This document shows, piece by piece, positions 51,909 through 59,859 of a stretch of 64,000 bases of DNA (position 1 is its first letter; each line of letters starts with the position of its first letter). This DNA is from Umezawaea tangerina (GTDB lineage Bacteria; Actinomycetota; Actinomycetes; Mycobacteriales; Pseudonocardiaceae): positions 546,674-610,673 of the forward strand of contig NZ_PVTF01000007.1 of NCBI RefSeq assembly GCF_003002815.1. Reading direction: 5' to 3'. Position numbers and translations under genes: made by a program. The notes under the pieces were generated by a model that was not told the origin of the DNA, did not search any database, and saw only the letters and a program-made list of their open reading frames with translations.

Positions 51909-52585
51909 GGCTTGCCCCCGGTGTCGGCGACGATCCGGCCGTCGCGCAGCTCGACCCGACGCGGCAGGCGGGCGGCGATCTCCCGGTCGTGCGTGATCAC
52001 CGCGATCGTGGTGCCCTCGCGGTTGAGCCCGGTGAGCAGGTCCAGCACCGCGCGCCCGGTGGCGGTGTCCAGCGCCCCGGTCGGCTCGTCGGCCAGGACC
52101 AGCGCGGGCTCGTTCACCACGGCGCGGGCGATGGCCACGCGCTGCCGTTCGCCACCGGAGAGCTGGTGGGGGAGGTGGTCCACGCGGTGGGCGAGCCCGA
52201 CCCGGTCCAGCGCCTCCAGCGCCATCGCGCGGCGGGCCCGGCGCGGCACGCCCGCGTAGAGCAGGCCGGTGGCGACGTTCTGGGTCGCGGTGAGCCCGTC
52301 GGAGAGGTGGAACTGCTGGAACACGAACCCCAGCTCCCGGCCGCGCAGCCCGGACAGCTGCCGGTCGGAGAGCCGGGACACGTCGTGGCCCCCGATCTCG
52401 ACGACCCCGGTGGACGGCAGGTCGAGCGTGCCGACCAGGTGCAGCAGGGTCGACTTGCCCGACCCGGACGGGCCGACGATCGCGAGCAGCTCGCCGCGCT
52501 CGACCCGCAGCGACACCGAGTCCAGCGCGGTGACGCCGCCGGGGTAGTGCCTGCTGACGTCCTTCACCTCGAGCACGGGGGTCAC
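51905..52585 (-). CDS. MacB/LolD-type ABC transporter ATP-binding protein
   Basis: 226 residues from GTG 52585, overlapping the adaptor stop. Walker [20 protein letters not shown]-loop [13 protein letters not shown], signature [14 protein letters not shown], Walker [14 protein letters not shown]-loop VITHDREIA. Middle gene of an adaptor-ATPase-permease-lipoprotein operon. Confidence 0.95.
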   Translation of the reverse strand: MTPVLEVKDVSRHYPGGVTALDSVSLRVERGELLAIVGPSGSGKSTLLHLVGTLDLPSTGVVEIGGHDVSRLSDRQLSGLRGRELGFVFQQFHLSDGLTATQNVATGLLYAGVPRRARRAMALEALDRVGLAHRVDHLPHQLSGGERQRVAIARAVVNEPALVLADEPTGALDTATGRAVLDLLTGLNREGTTIAVITHDREIAARLPRRVELRDGRIVADTGGKP

Positions 52586-53643
52586 TGGGCGGTCACCACC
52601 GTCAAGCCCTCGACTATCCCGTCGCCGCTGACCTCCACCGTGTTCCGCGAGTACAGACCGGTCCGCACGGCCTTGAGCCCGCCGTCGGGCAGCTGCAGGG
52701 CGTAGCCGCCCTCCTTGAGCGCGATCAGCGCCTCCAGCGGCACGGTCAGCACCCCGGTGCGGCTCTCGGTCGTGATCACCACCCGCACCGGCGCGGTCTC
52801 CAGGCCCGCCACGTCGTCGGGCCGGTCGAGGGTCACCACGATCTCGACCTTCGGGTCGCCGCCACCACCGTCCTGGGTGGACGCGAGGGGCGTGGCCGAC
52901 CCGATCCTGCCGGGCGTCTCGGTCCCGTTCGGGAGCACGACCAGCACCGGCGCGGTGGTCCGCACGTCACCGGCCTCCGGGAGCGGGACCCGCGCGGTGA
53001 CCAGGCGGGTGGTGGGCGTGACGTCGAACAGCTCCTCGGTGGGCGTGGCGCCGAGCTGCGCCTTCACCGACGCGACGCGCGCGGGACCGTCGAGCACCAG
53101 TACCCGGCCGGGTTCGAGGGTGCCGGTCTGCTCGACGCCGATCGCCTGCTGCCACTTCTTGAGCGCGGTGACGACCCTCGGCGTGAGCTCTGCCTTCGTG
53201 TCGTCGTCGGGCCGGGTGCCGACCTGGTAGCCGAGCTCGGCGAGGTTGTCCATCAGGACGGCCACGTCGGAGCCCTTGGTGCCGGGCGTCTCCAGCTTGC
53301 GGAAGAACGGGGTGGCGCCGAAGAACGCGGTCACCGGCTGGTCGTCCACCCGGAACAGCGCCTCGCCGCGTCGCGCGACCTGGCCGACGGCGGGCAGCTT
53401 CGTGACCGTGCCGGTCCCGGTGCCCTTCACCGGACGGGGCGCGCCGAACCCGAGGTCCGCTGACAGCGACCTGGTGTTCGCGAGGTCGGCCTTGCGGACG
53501 GTCGTGGTCTTGACCGCGGGGGCGGGCGGGGCAGCGGCGACGGGTGGGCGGTTGCGGACGAGGAGCACGACCACGCCGATCGTGGCGGTCACGACGAGCA
53601 CCCCGACCGTGACCACGGCCGCTCGACGGAGGTTGGAGCGCAT
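52582..53643 (-). CDS. HlyD/MacA-like adaptor with peptidoglycan-binding-like segment
   Basis: 353 residues from ATG 53643. An N-terminal anchor ([20 protein letters not shown]) is followed by a biotinyl-lipoyl-like beta strand region, and then by [20 protein letters not shown]...[13 protein letters not shown], a PG_binding_1-type repeat inserted between the adaptor halves. This is the usual plan for actinobacterial adaptors that link an ABC exporter to the cell wall. Divergent from the response-regulator gene. Confidence 0.88.
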   Translation of the reverse strand: MRSNLRRAAVVTVGVLVVTATIGVVVLLVRNRPPVAAAPPAPAVKTTTVRKADLANTRSLSADLGFGAPRPVKGTGTGTVTKLPAVGQVARRGEALFRVDDQPVTAFFGATPFFRKLETPGTKGSDVAVLMDNLAELGYQVGTRPDDDTKAELTPRVVTALKKWQQAIGVEQTGTLEPGRVLVLDGPARVASVKAQLGATPTEELFDVTPTTRLVTARVPLPEAGDVRTTAPVLVVLPNGTETPGRIGSATPLASTQDGGGGDPKVEIVVTLDRPDDVAGLETAPVRVVITTESRTGVLTVPLEALIALKEGGYALQLPDGGLKAVRTGLYSRNTVEVSGDGIVEGLTVVTAQ

Positions 53644-53722
53644 GGGTCGATGATCGACGCCGATTGTGAGGGACCTGTGCGGGACCGGTGATCGTGGCGA
53701 GGGCGAACCTAGGATCGGCCGG

Positions 53723-54418
53723 GTGAACCCCCTGATCCTGGTCGCCGAGGACGACGAGAACCAGGCCGAGCTGGTGCGGCGCTACCTCGAGCAGGACCAC
53801 CACCGGGTCGTCGTCGTGGGCGACGGCCGGGAGGCGCTCGACGTGGCCCGCGCGCGGCAGCCCGCGCTCGTGGTGCTGGACCTGATGCTCCCCGGCCTGG
53901 GCGGGCTCGACGTCTGCCGCGCGCTGCGGACCGAGTCCGACGTGCTGGTGCTCATGCTGACGGCCAGGTCCACCGAGGACGACCTGCTGCTGGGCCTGGG
54001 AGTGGGCGCGGACGACTACATGACGAAGCCGTTCAGCCCGCGCGAGCTGGTCGCGCGGGTGCGGACGCTGTTGCGGCGGCGGCGCGACGAGGCGCCGGAA
54101 CCGCTGCTGCGTGCGGGCCCGATCGAGGTGGACCCGGTCCGCCACGAGGTGCGGGTGCACGGCAGCGCGGTGGAGTTCACGCCCGGCGAGTTCGGCCTGC
54201 TGGAGATCCTGGCGTCCGAGGTGGACCGGGTGTTCACCCGCGAGCAGCTGCTCAAGGGCATGTACGGCTACGACCGCTACATCACCAACCGCACGATCGA
54301 CACCCACGTGAAGAACCTGCGCCGCAAGATCGAGGCCAACCCGCGCGAGCCCGAGCACCTGCTCACCGTGTACGGCATCGGGTACAAGCTGACGGCGGGG
54401 CGCCCGGATGCGCCGTAG
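53723..54418 (+). CDS. OmpR-family two-component response regulator
   Basis: 231 residues from GTG 53723. Receiver domain with acidic pair EDDENQ, phospho-acceptor VVLDLMLPGLGGLD, MLTARS and K in MTKPFSPRELVARV; C-terminal winged helix (VEFTPGEFGLLEILASEVDR, ITNRTIDTHVKNLRRKIE, VYGIGYKL). TAGGAT seven bases before the GTG and no ribosome site suggest a leaderless transcript. It overlaps the histidine-kinase gene by 11 bases and is divergent from the exporter it likely controls. Confidence 0.93.
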   Translation: MNPLILVAEDDENQAELVRRYLEQDHHRVVVVGDGREALDVARARQPALVVLDLMLPGLGGLDVCRALRTESDVLVLMLTARSTEDDLLLGLGVGADDYMTKPFSPRELVARVRTLLRRRRDEAPEPLLRAGPIEVDPVRHEVRVHGSAVEFTPGEFGLLEILASEVDRVFTREQLLKGMYGYDRYITNRTIDTHVKNLRRKIEANPREPEHLLTVYGIGYKLTAGRPDAP

Positions 54419-56099
54419 CGTCTTCGCCCGCATGCTCGTGGTCGCGGTGCTGGTCGCCCTGTGCTCGATCACGGCGACGGCCTGGCTCGCCACCCAGCTG
54501 ACCCGCGCGTCCATCGCCCGCGAGCAGGGGCGGGAGCTGTCGGTGGACAACCGGATCTACGCGGTGCTGCTCGAGCACGCGACCAAGAACCGCGACTGGT
54601 CGGACGTGGGCGGCCTGCTCGGCCCGCTGCTCGAACCGACCCCGCACCGCCGGGTGACCCTGGTGGGCAAGGACGGTCGCACGCTGGCGGACCTCGGCGG
54701 CGACGGCGGGCCGCTGCCCGCCACGGCCGCCGCGGTGGTGGACGCGCTGGCCGTGGACCCGGTGCTGGTGTCGGACGCGCCCGCCGACCGGATCGACGAA
54801 CGCGTGCTCGGACCGTTCCGCACGCCGATCCAGTTCCGCGAGCGCGAGGACACCACCGGGTCGCTGGGGTGCCTGCGGACCAAGAGGAAGGAGGGCGGCG
54901 ACCGGGACTGCCGGGACTCGCAGCTGCCGTTCGACACGGCCGCCGACTTCGCCGCCCTGCTGGACCTGGAGACCATGGTCGACGCCTGCCTGGAGCGCAA
55001 GAAGCTGCCAGGGGTGGAGCTCGACCCGGACTTCACCCCGGCCCGCAGGCAGAGCAGCGGACTCGGGATCCCCGACGAGCCCGCCGTGGCCGGGTGCGTG
55101 ACCGCCGCGCGCAAGGAGCAGCTCGCGCCCTACGTCGCCCCGCCCGCGCTGCTCTACCTGTCCTCGCCGTCCGGCGCCCCCACGACCGCGATCTCCTTGT
55201 CGGGCAACGGGTGGCAGGTGGCGGGCGCGGCGGGCGCGGTGCTGCTCGTCGCCGCGGTCGTGACGGCGCTGGTGGGCGCGCGGATCACCCGTCCGCTGCG
55301 GGCGTTGACGGCGGCCGCGCAGCACATGTCCGACGGCGGTGACGCGCCACCGGTGCGGGTCAGCGGCCAGGACGAGGTCGCGGGCCTGGCCAGGGCGTTC
55401 AACACGATGGCGGCCAACCGCGCGCAGCTGGAGCAGGCGCGCAAGGCGATGGTCAGCGACATCGCGCACGAGCTGCGCACCCCGTTGAGCAACATCCGCG
55501 GCTGGCTGGAGGCCGCGGAGGACGGTGTCAGCGACCGGGGGCCGGAGCTGACGGCGTTGCTGCTCAAGGAGGCGCTGGTGCTCCAGCACGTGGTGGACGA
55601 CCTCCAGGACCTGGCCATCGCGGACGCGGGCGCGTTGCGGCTGGTCGTCGAACCGGTGCCGGTGGCCGAGGCGTTCGAGCAGGTCCGCGCGGCGCACGAG
55701 CCGCGGGCCGCCCAGGCGGGGGTCGTGCTGTCCGCCGACGCCCCGCCGGACCTCGTGGTCGGCGCTGACCCGGTGCGGCTGCGGCAGATCCTCGACAACC
55801 TGGTGGCCAACGCGGTGCGCTACGTGCCCGCGGGAGGGTCGGTGTCGATGGCGGCGGCCCGTGACGGCGCGGACGTGCTGGTGACCGTGGCGGACACCGG
55901 CGTCGGGATCGCGGCCGAGGACGTGCCGCACGTGTTCGACCGGTTCTGGCGCGCCGACCGGTCCCGCACCCGCAGCACCGGGGGCAGCGGGCTGGGGCTC
56001 GCGATCGTCCGCAAGCTCACCGAGGCGCACGGGGCGTCGGTGGCGGTGACGAGCGCGGTCGGCGAGGGCACGACGTTCACGCTCCGGTTCCCCGGCTAG
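54408..56099 (+). CDS. sensor histidine kinase with large extracellular domain
   Basis: 563 residues from ATG 54408. Membrane helix 1 (ARMLVVAVLVALCSITATAW), an extracellular sensor of about 225 residues with four Cys (GCLRTKRK, DRDCRDS, DACLERKK, AGCVTAAR), helix 2 (VAGAAGAVLLVAAVVTALVG), HAMP, H-box SDIAHELRTPLSNIRG, N-box QILDNLVANAVRYV, G1 VADTGVGIA and G2 GGSGLGLAIVRKL. The Cys pattern suggests a disulphide-stabilised ligand domain, perhaps for peptides or antibiotics. Confidence 0.94.
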   Translation: MRRSVFARMLVVAVLVALCSITATAWLATQLTRASIAREQGRELSVDNRIYAVLLEHATKNRDWSDVGGLLGPLLEPTPHRRVTLVGKDGRTLADLGGDGGPLPATAAAVVDALAVDPVLVSDAPADRIDERVLGPFRTPIQFREREDTTGSLGCLRTKRKEGGDRDCRDSQLPFDTAADFAALLDLETMVDACLERKKLPGVELDPDFTPARRQSSGLGIPDEPAVAGCVTAARKEQLAPYVAPPALLYLSSPSGAPTTAISLSGNGWQVAGAAGAVLLVAAVVTALVGARITRPLRALTAAAQHMSDGGDAPPVRVSGQDEVAGLARAFNTMAANRAQLEQARKAMVSDIAHELRTPLSNIRGWLEAAEDGVSDRGPELTALLLKEALVLQHVVDDLQDLAIADAGALRLVVEPVPVAEAFEQVRAAHEPRAAQAGVVLSADAPPDLVVGADPVRLRQILDNLVANAVRYVPAGGSVSMAAARDGADVLVTVADTGVGIAAEDVPHVFDRFWRADRSRTRSTGGSGLGLAIVRKLTEAHGASVAVTSAVGEGTTFTLRFPG

Positions 56100-56108
56100 G
56101 TTCGGGCG

Positions 56109-56393
56109 GTGGACGTGACGCTGTTGTACCGGAAAGCGCTGCGGCAGGCGGACTTCGGACGCCTGGACGCCGCCGAGTCGACGTTGCGCGAGGTGCTCGC
56201 GGTGGCGGAGCGGGGGAGTGCCGCGCGGGTCCGCGCCCTGGTGGTGCTCGGCGACCTGCTGTGCGAACTCGGTCGGGCGGCGGAGGCGGTGCCGCTGCTG
56301 GACGAGGCGCTCGCCGGGGCACCCGACGTGGACGACCTGCTCGACCACGAGCTGGACCGTGCCCGCGCCCTGCGGCGCGGGCACGGCGGGTGA
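56109..56393 (+). CDS. short TPR-like protein
   Basis: 94 residues from GTG 56109. Two to three tetratricopeptide-like helices (LYRKALRQADFGRLDAAEST, LGDLLCELGRAAEAVPLLDE). TAGGTT, which includes the kinase stop codon, lies six bases before the GTG, so it may have its own leaderless promoter. A protein-interaction role next to the two-component system is likely; partner unknown. Confidence 0.75.
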   Translation: MDVTLLYRKALRQADFGRLDAAESTLREVLAVAERGSAARVRALVVLGDLLCELGRAAEAVPLLDEALAGAPDVDDLLDHELDRARALRRGHGG

Positions 56394-56420
56394 GGCCGCC
56401 CGGTTCCCTGCCGGGCGGCC
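56394..56420. terminator. hairpin terminator
   Basis: 10-bp stem GGCCGCCCGG / CCGGGCGGCC with a 7-base loop, directly after the TPR-like gene and ahead of the convergent DUF1761 gene. Confidence 0.7.
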
Positions 56421-56433
56421 CCGCACCCGGTGG

Positions 56434-56847
56434 TCATCCGACCAGGACGAGGCTGGCGCTGGTGACGAGGCTGGCGACCAGGAAGTACGGGCCGTTGACG
56501 AGGCCGTAGAGCAGCGGTCGGGCGAAGACCGGGTTGACGGCGATCTGGAACGTCATCGCGACCAGGTAGCCCAGGCCGACGACCAGTCCGAAGACGAGCG
56601 CGTCGCCGAGCGTGTCGATCCCCAGCGCGCTGACCAGCACGGCACTCGCGAGGACCGTCACGAGGTTGCACACCATCGGCCCGGCGATGAACAGCGGCCC
56701 GGACGGCGCCGGGGCGTCGGGCTCGTGGCCGACGGCCTTGGCGTAGGCCTTCGCGACCACGACGGTGAAGTACAGGCCCGCCAGGACGCTGATGACGACC
56801 GTGGCGACGAGCACGCCCCACCAGTTGACCGAGACACTGCCGAACAT
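56434..56847 (-). CDS. DUF1761-family membrane protein
   Basis: 137 residues from ATG 56847. The opening FGSVSVNWWGVLVATVV is the DUF1761 signature. Four hydrophobic helices follow (WWGVLVATVVISVLAGLYFT, MVCNLVTVLASAVLVSALG, ALVFGLVVGLGYLVAMTFQ, YFLVASLVTSASLVLVG). Function of the family is unknown. Confidence 0.87.
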   Translation of the reverse strand: MFGSVSVNWWGVLVATVVISVLAGLYFTVVVAKAYAKAVGHEPDAPAPSGPLFIAGPMVCNLVTVLASAVLVSALGIDTLGDALVFGLVVGLGYLVAMTFQIAVNPVFARPLLYGLVNGPYFLVASLVTSASLVLVG

Positions 56848-56966
56848 GGGTTTCTTCCTCTTTCCGACATTTCCGAACGGCTCGACCGCGCCGGTGCGGC
56901 GGTCGGCATGACAGGGGAGTGGTGCGCGGCGGCGGCACGCGGCCGCCGCCGGTCGTCGGACAGGGG

Positions 56967-57392
56967 TCAGTAGCTGCCCTGGACGTCGAGGACCCAGACG
57001 ACGCCGAACTGGTCCTTGAGCATCCCGTAGAGCGGGGCGCCCCACGGCGCGGGACCGAGGTCGGCCTCGATCTTGGCGCCCTGCGCCAGACCGTCCCAGT
57101 AGGACCGGATCTCGTCGGCCGAGTCGGCGTCGCCGCGGACCGACACGTACACGGGCTTGTCGCCCTGGTCGTAGGACAGCGCGGACGGGACGTCGTAGCC
57201 CATGACGTGGAAGCCGTTGGCACCCCGGACCTCGCCCCAGGTGATCTGGTCGGCCTCCTCCGGTGCCACCGGGATGCCCGCGTCGCGGAAGGTGATCAGT
57301 GCGACCTCGCCGCCGAACACGGACTGGTAGAACTCCAGCGCCGCGCGGGCGTCACCGCGGAAGTTCAGGTGGGTCGTGGTGGTGATGGCCAT
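56967..57392 (-). CDS. VOC-family (glyoxalase/PhnB-like) protein
   Basis: 141 residues from ATG 57392. The PhnB-like pattern is complete: THLNFRGDARAALEFYQSVF, GGEVALITFRDAG, ITWGEVRGANGFHVMGYD, LYGMLKDQFGVVWVLDV. These proteins bind a metal and small ligands; the family includes lyases, dioxygenases and antibiotic-binding proteins. No neighbouring gene indicates the substrate. Confidence 0.88.
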   Translation of the reverse strand: MAITTTTHLNFRGDARAALEFYQSVFGGEVALITFRDAGIPVAPEEADQITWGEVRGANGFHVMGYDVPSALSYDQGDKPVYVSVRGDADSADEIRSYWDGLAQGAKIEADLGPAPWGAPLYGMLKDQFGVVWVLDVQGSY

Positions 57393-57594
57393 CGAAGGGC
57401 TCCTCGGATCGTTCTCTGCGCTCGTTCTCGAGCACCAGGAGCTTCGCAACCGAAGCGGCCAGGTTGTGGCCTCTTCTCCGCAGGGGTCCCGACGACTTCC
57501 CCGCGCGGCACTTCGGACCGCGTCCCCGAAGTGCCGCTGCCCCCGCCCCGGCGCCGTGCCATGCTGGTCGAGGCGGTCGGAACGGGGGGTGCGC

Positions 57595-57744
57595 GTGGCG
57601 AAGAAGCGCAAGGGCAGCATGGCGCCGTACGTGGCCCTGCTGATCGCGGTGGTGATCTTCGTCCCGGCCCTCCGCGAAGCGGCTCTCAACCTCCTCGCCC
57701 CACTGCTGGACAAGGTGAAGGAGCTCAGTCCGTTCGGGTCCTGA
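57595..57744 (+). CDS. small single-helix membrane protein
   Basis: 49 residues from GTG 57595 (GGGGGG five bases upstream). A basic start (VAKKRKGSM) and one transmembrane helix (APYVALLIAVVIFVPALREA) followed by an amphipathic tail. Too short to place in a family. Start context is good and the composition is protein-like. Confidence 0.5.
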   Translation: MAKKRKGSMAPYVALLIAVVIFVPALREAALNLLAPLLDKVKELSPFGS

Positions 57745-57794
57745 GGGGCTGCTCGGCACGGCGGTGTTCGGCACGGGCGTGCCCGTACACCCGC

Positions 57795-58188
57795 CGGCGA
57801 TGGCGGTGATCCCGGCGCCGAAGCGGTCGGTGAGCGGCGCCGCGAGCAGCGCGCCGAGCCCGGTCGGTACGTGCAACAGCCCGGCGGTTACCACGCTCTC
57901 GCCGCGCGCGGTCTGGAAGTACAGCGGCATCAGGATCATCCCGCCGTAGTTCGCGGCACCGAGCGCGAACGTGGCGACCGACGCCACGGTGAACACCCGC
58001 CCCCTGTCAGCCCGAGGTCGAGCAGCGGCCGCTCCGCCCGCAGGGCGTGCACGACGAAGCCGGCCAAGGCGGCCAGCCCGACCGGCAGCGCGATGGCGGC
58101 AACCGCGTCCAGCCCGGCCGCGACGCCGACCTCCGCCAGACCGCAGGTGATGCCCACGATCCCGGCGAAGGCCAGGACCAGGCCCCGT
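57795..58188 (-). pseudogene. fragment of an MFS (DHA2-type) efflux transporter
   Basis: Two minus-strand pieces in different frames: GLVLAFAGIVGITCGLAEV to RAERPLLDLGL (58188-58006) and RVFTVASVATFALGAANYGG, LPLYFQ-like LMPLYFQTARG and VPTGLGALLAAPLTDRFGA (about 57998-57795). These match a contiguous central stretch of EmrB/QacA-like transporters (PLLDL...F..R.F...LLPLYFQ...G...AG....P.G.G). There is a frameshift near 58000 and both ends are missing. Confidence 0.75.
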
Positions 58189-58911
58189 CACGTCCAACCG
58201 TGCCGCGACACCGCCCAGGACCACGAGCTGCCGCACCTGCACTCGCACCCCGAACCGATGCTCACGTGGAGCTCGGCCGCGACCCTGATGGGCACCGTCG
58301 CCGGTCGCGACTGGATGATCCCGCCCGGCTACGGGCTCTGGGTGCCCGGTGGCGTCGAGCACGCGGGCTCCGTGCTGCACGCGGGTGAGATGCAGACCAT
58401 CACCTTCGCCGCCGATGGCTGTCCCATCGCCTGGACCGAGCCCACCTGCGTCAGTGTCGGGTCACTGCCGCGCGAGATCATCAGGCACCTGCACCGCACG
58501 CCCCCCGACGACCGCAGCCGTCCGGTTGCCGAGGCGCTCATGGTCGAGCTGCTCACCCCGCTGCCCCCGCACCACATCCACCTCACGCTGCCCACCGACC
58601 CCCGCACCCGCGCGGTCGCCGAACAACTCCTCGCCCACCCGGATGACCAGCGCGAGCTCACCGCCTGGGCCGACCACGTCCACACCAGCGTCCGCACCTT
58701 CTCCCGCCTGTTCCCCGCCGAAACCGGCCTCACCTTCGCCACTTGGCGCACCCTGGCCCGCATCCGCGCCGCCATTCCCCTGCTCGCCAACGGCACCCCC
58801 GTCAACACCACCGCCCGAGCAGTCGGCTACCGCAAACCCGGCGCGTTCATCACCGCGTTCCGCCGAACCACCGGCCACACACCCGGCACCTACCTACCCC
58901 AACCGCAGTAG
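58150..58911 (+). CDS. AraC-family regulator with N-terminal cupin, possibly rearranged 5' end
   Basis: 253 residues from ATG 58150, although its first 13-15 codons lie antisense within the decayed transporter. True family similarity starts near ARDTAQDHELPHLHSHPEPM-like residues (here CRDTAQDHELPHLHSHPEPM). Cupin part: ELPHLHSHPEPMLTW, GLWVPGGVEHAGSVL. DNA-binding part: TSVRTFSRLFPAETGLTFAT, RIRAAIPLLANGTPVNTTAR, GYRKPGAFITAFRRTTG. The junction suggests a deletion joined the transporter remnant to this gene, so the native start may be lost or be non-canonical. Confidence 0.75.
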   Translation: MPTIPAKARTRPRHVQPCRDTAQDHELPHLHSHPEPMLTWSSAATLMGTVAGRDWMIPPGYGLWVPGGVEHAGSVLHAGEMQTITFAADGCPIAWTEPTCVSVGSLPREIIRHLHRTPPDDRSRPVAEALMVELLTPLPPHHIHLTLPTDPRTRAVAEQLLAHPDDQRELTAWADHVHTSVRTFSRLFPAETGLTFATWRTLARIRAAIPLLANGTPVNTTARAVGYRKPGAFITAFRRTTGHTPGTYLPQPQ

Positions 58912-59028
58912 GCCGTTGCGGCAGGCCCGTCGTGGGCGAGTTCGTCGCAATAGGACGGTCGTGGTTGACGGTGACTGGGCGTGCCAAGGCGGGGCGGTGG
59001 TGGTGCAGCACCTCCACGTCCAGTGGTG

Positions 59029-59766
59029 TCACCCGTGCTGGGGGAGGCGGTTGGCGATGCCGTCCAGGAGGCAGGCCAGGCCGAGGTCGAACTGGGCATT
59101 CTCGTCGACGGGTGGTGTGGTGGCGGTGAGGAAGTCGTTGCGCGCGCGGTCCACGAGCGGGTGCGCGTCGCCGTTCTCGGGGAACCACGACCGCGCCTGT
59201 CGCCGTGCGTCGTCCACGCCGCCGATGGCGTTGTTCTGCCACATCCTCCGTTCGTCGGCCCACTGCAACGCCTGGCCGATGACGTGGCCCTCGACCAGTC
59301 GGGCGTACCTGTGCGCTGTGTGCAGGTCCTGCCCGAGGCGGTGGAAAGTGGCCAGCACGAACTCCTCGCGCCTGCTCGCGTGCGGACCGACCGGGGGCCG
59401 CTGGTGCACGAGCCGGGCGAACCAGGGGTGCCTCTTCGTCATGGCCCACATGTCCGCGGCCAGCACCGCGAGCTCGGCGCGCCAGTCGTCACCCGGCCGC
59501 TCCGGCGTCGGGACCTCGGCGTTCGCGGCGTCCAGCATCAGGTCGAGCAGGCCGTCCTTGTTGTGCACGTAGCGGTACAGCGACATCGGCGTGGAGGCGC
59601 CGAGCTCCTTGGCGATCGCGCGCATCGGCGGCGCGTCACCCCCGCCTTCACCCGCGTCCGCCAGTCGCACGGCCGCGCGCACGATCTCGGGCCGACCCAA
59701 CCCCCAGTTGCGCTCGGGAGGTTCGGGCAGCACCCAGATCGGCGGTGTCGCTTCCCGCTTCGCCAT
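59029..59766 (-). CDS. TetR-family regulator (TetR_C-type ligand domain)
   Basis: 245 residues from ATG 59766 (GGAGGTGG upstream). Helix-turn-helix: RPEIVRAAVRLADAGEG, PPMRAIAKELGASTPMSLYR, YVHNKDGLLDLML. The ligand domain has the pattern WRAELAVLAADMWAMTKRHP typical of TetR_C regulators of drug or flavoenzyme genes. Divergent from the FAD-monooxygenase gene; two operators lie between them. Confidence 0.92.
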   Translation of the reverse strand: MAKREATPPIWVLPEPPERNWGLGRPEIVRAAVRLADAGEGGGDAPPMRAIAKELGASTPMSLYRYVHNKDGLLDLMLDAANAEVPTPERPGDDWRAELAVLAADMWAMTKRHPWFARLVHQRPPVGPHASRREEFVLATFHRLGQDLHTAHRYARLVEGHVIGQALQWADERRMWQNNAIGGVDDARRQARSWFPENGDAHPLVDRARNDFLTATTPPVDENAQFDLGLACLLDGIANRLPQHG

Positions 59767-59800
59767 GCCACCTCCCGTCGGTTGCGCACAGCCTAGCGGG

Positions 59801-59817
59801 AATGTACGTAGTACGTT
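59801..59817. promoter_or_regulatory. TetR-type operator, site 1
   Basis: AATGTACGTAGTACGTT matches 6 of 8 positions of the perfect palindrome arm present at site 2 and has a perfect ACGTA-G-TACGT core. Centre at 59809, 18 bases from site 2, between the divergent TetR and monooxygenase genes. Confidence 0.7.
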
Positions 59818-59818
59818 T

Positions 59819-59835
59819 AATGTACGACGTACATT
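59819..59835. promoter_or_regulatory. TetR-type operator, site 2 (perfect)
   Basis: AATGTACG-A-CGTACATT, a perfect 17-base palindrome immediately upstream of the monooxygenase ribosome site. Typical length and symmetry of a TetR dimer site. Confidence 0.8.
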
Positions 59836-59859
59836 CCCTGGTGAACCGAGGAGCTACCG

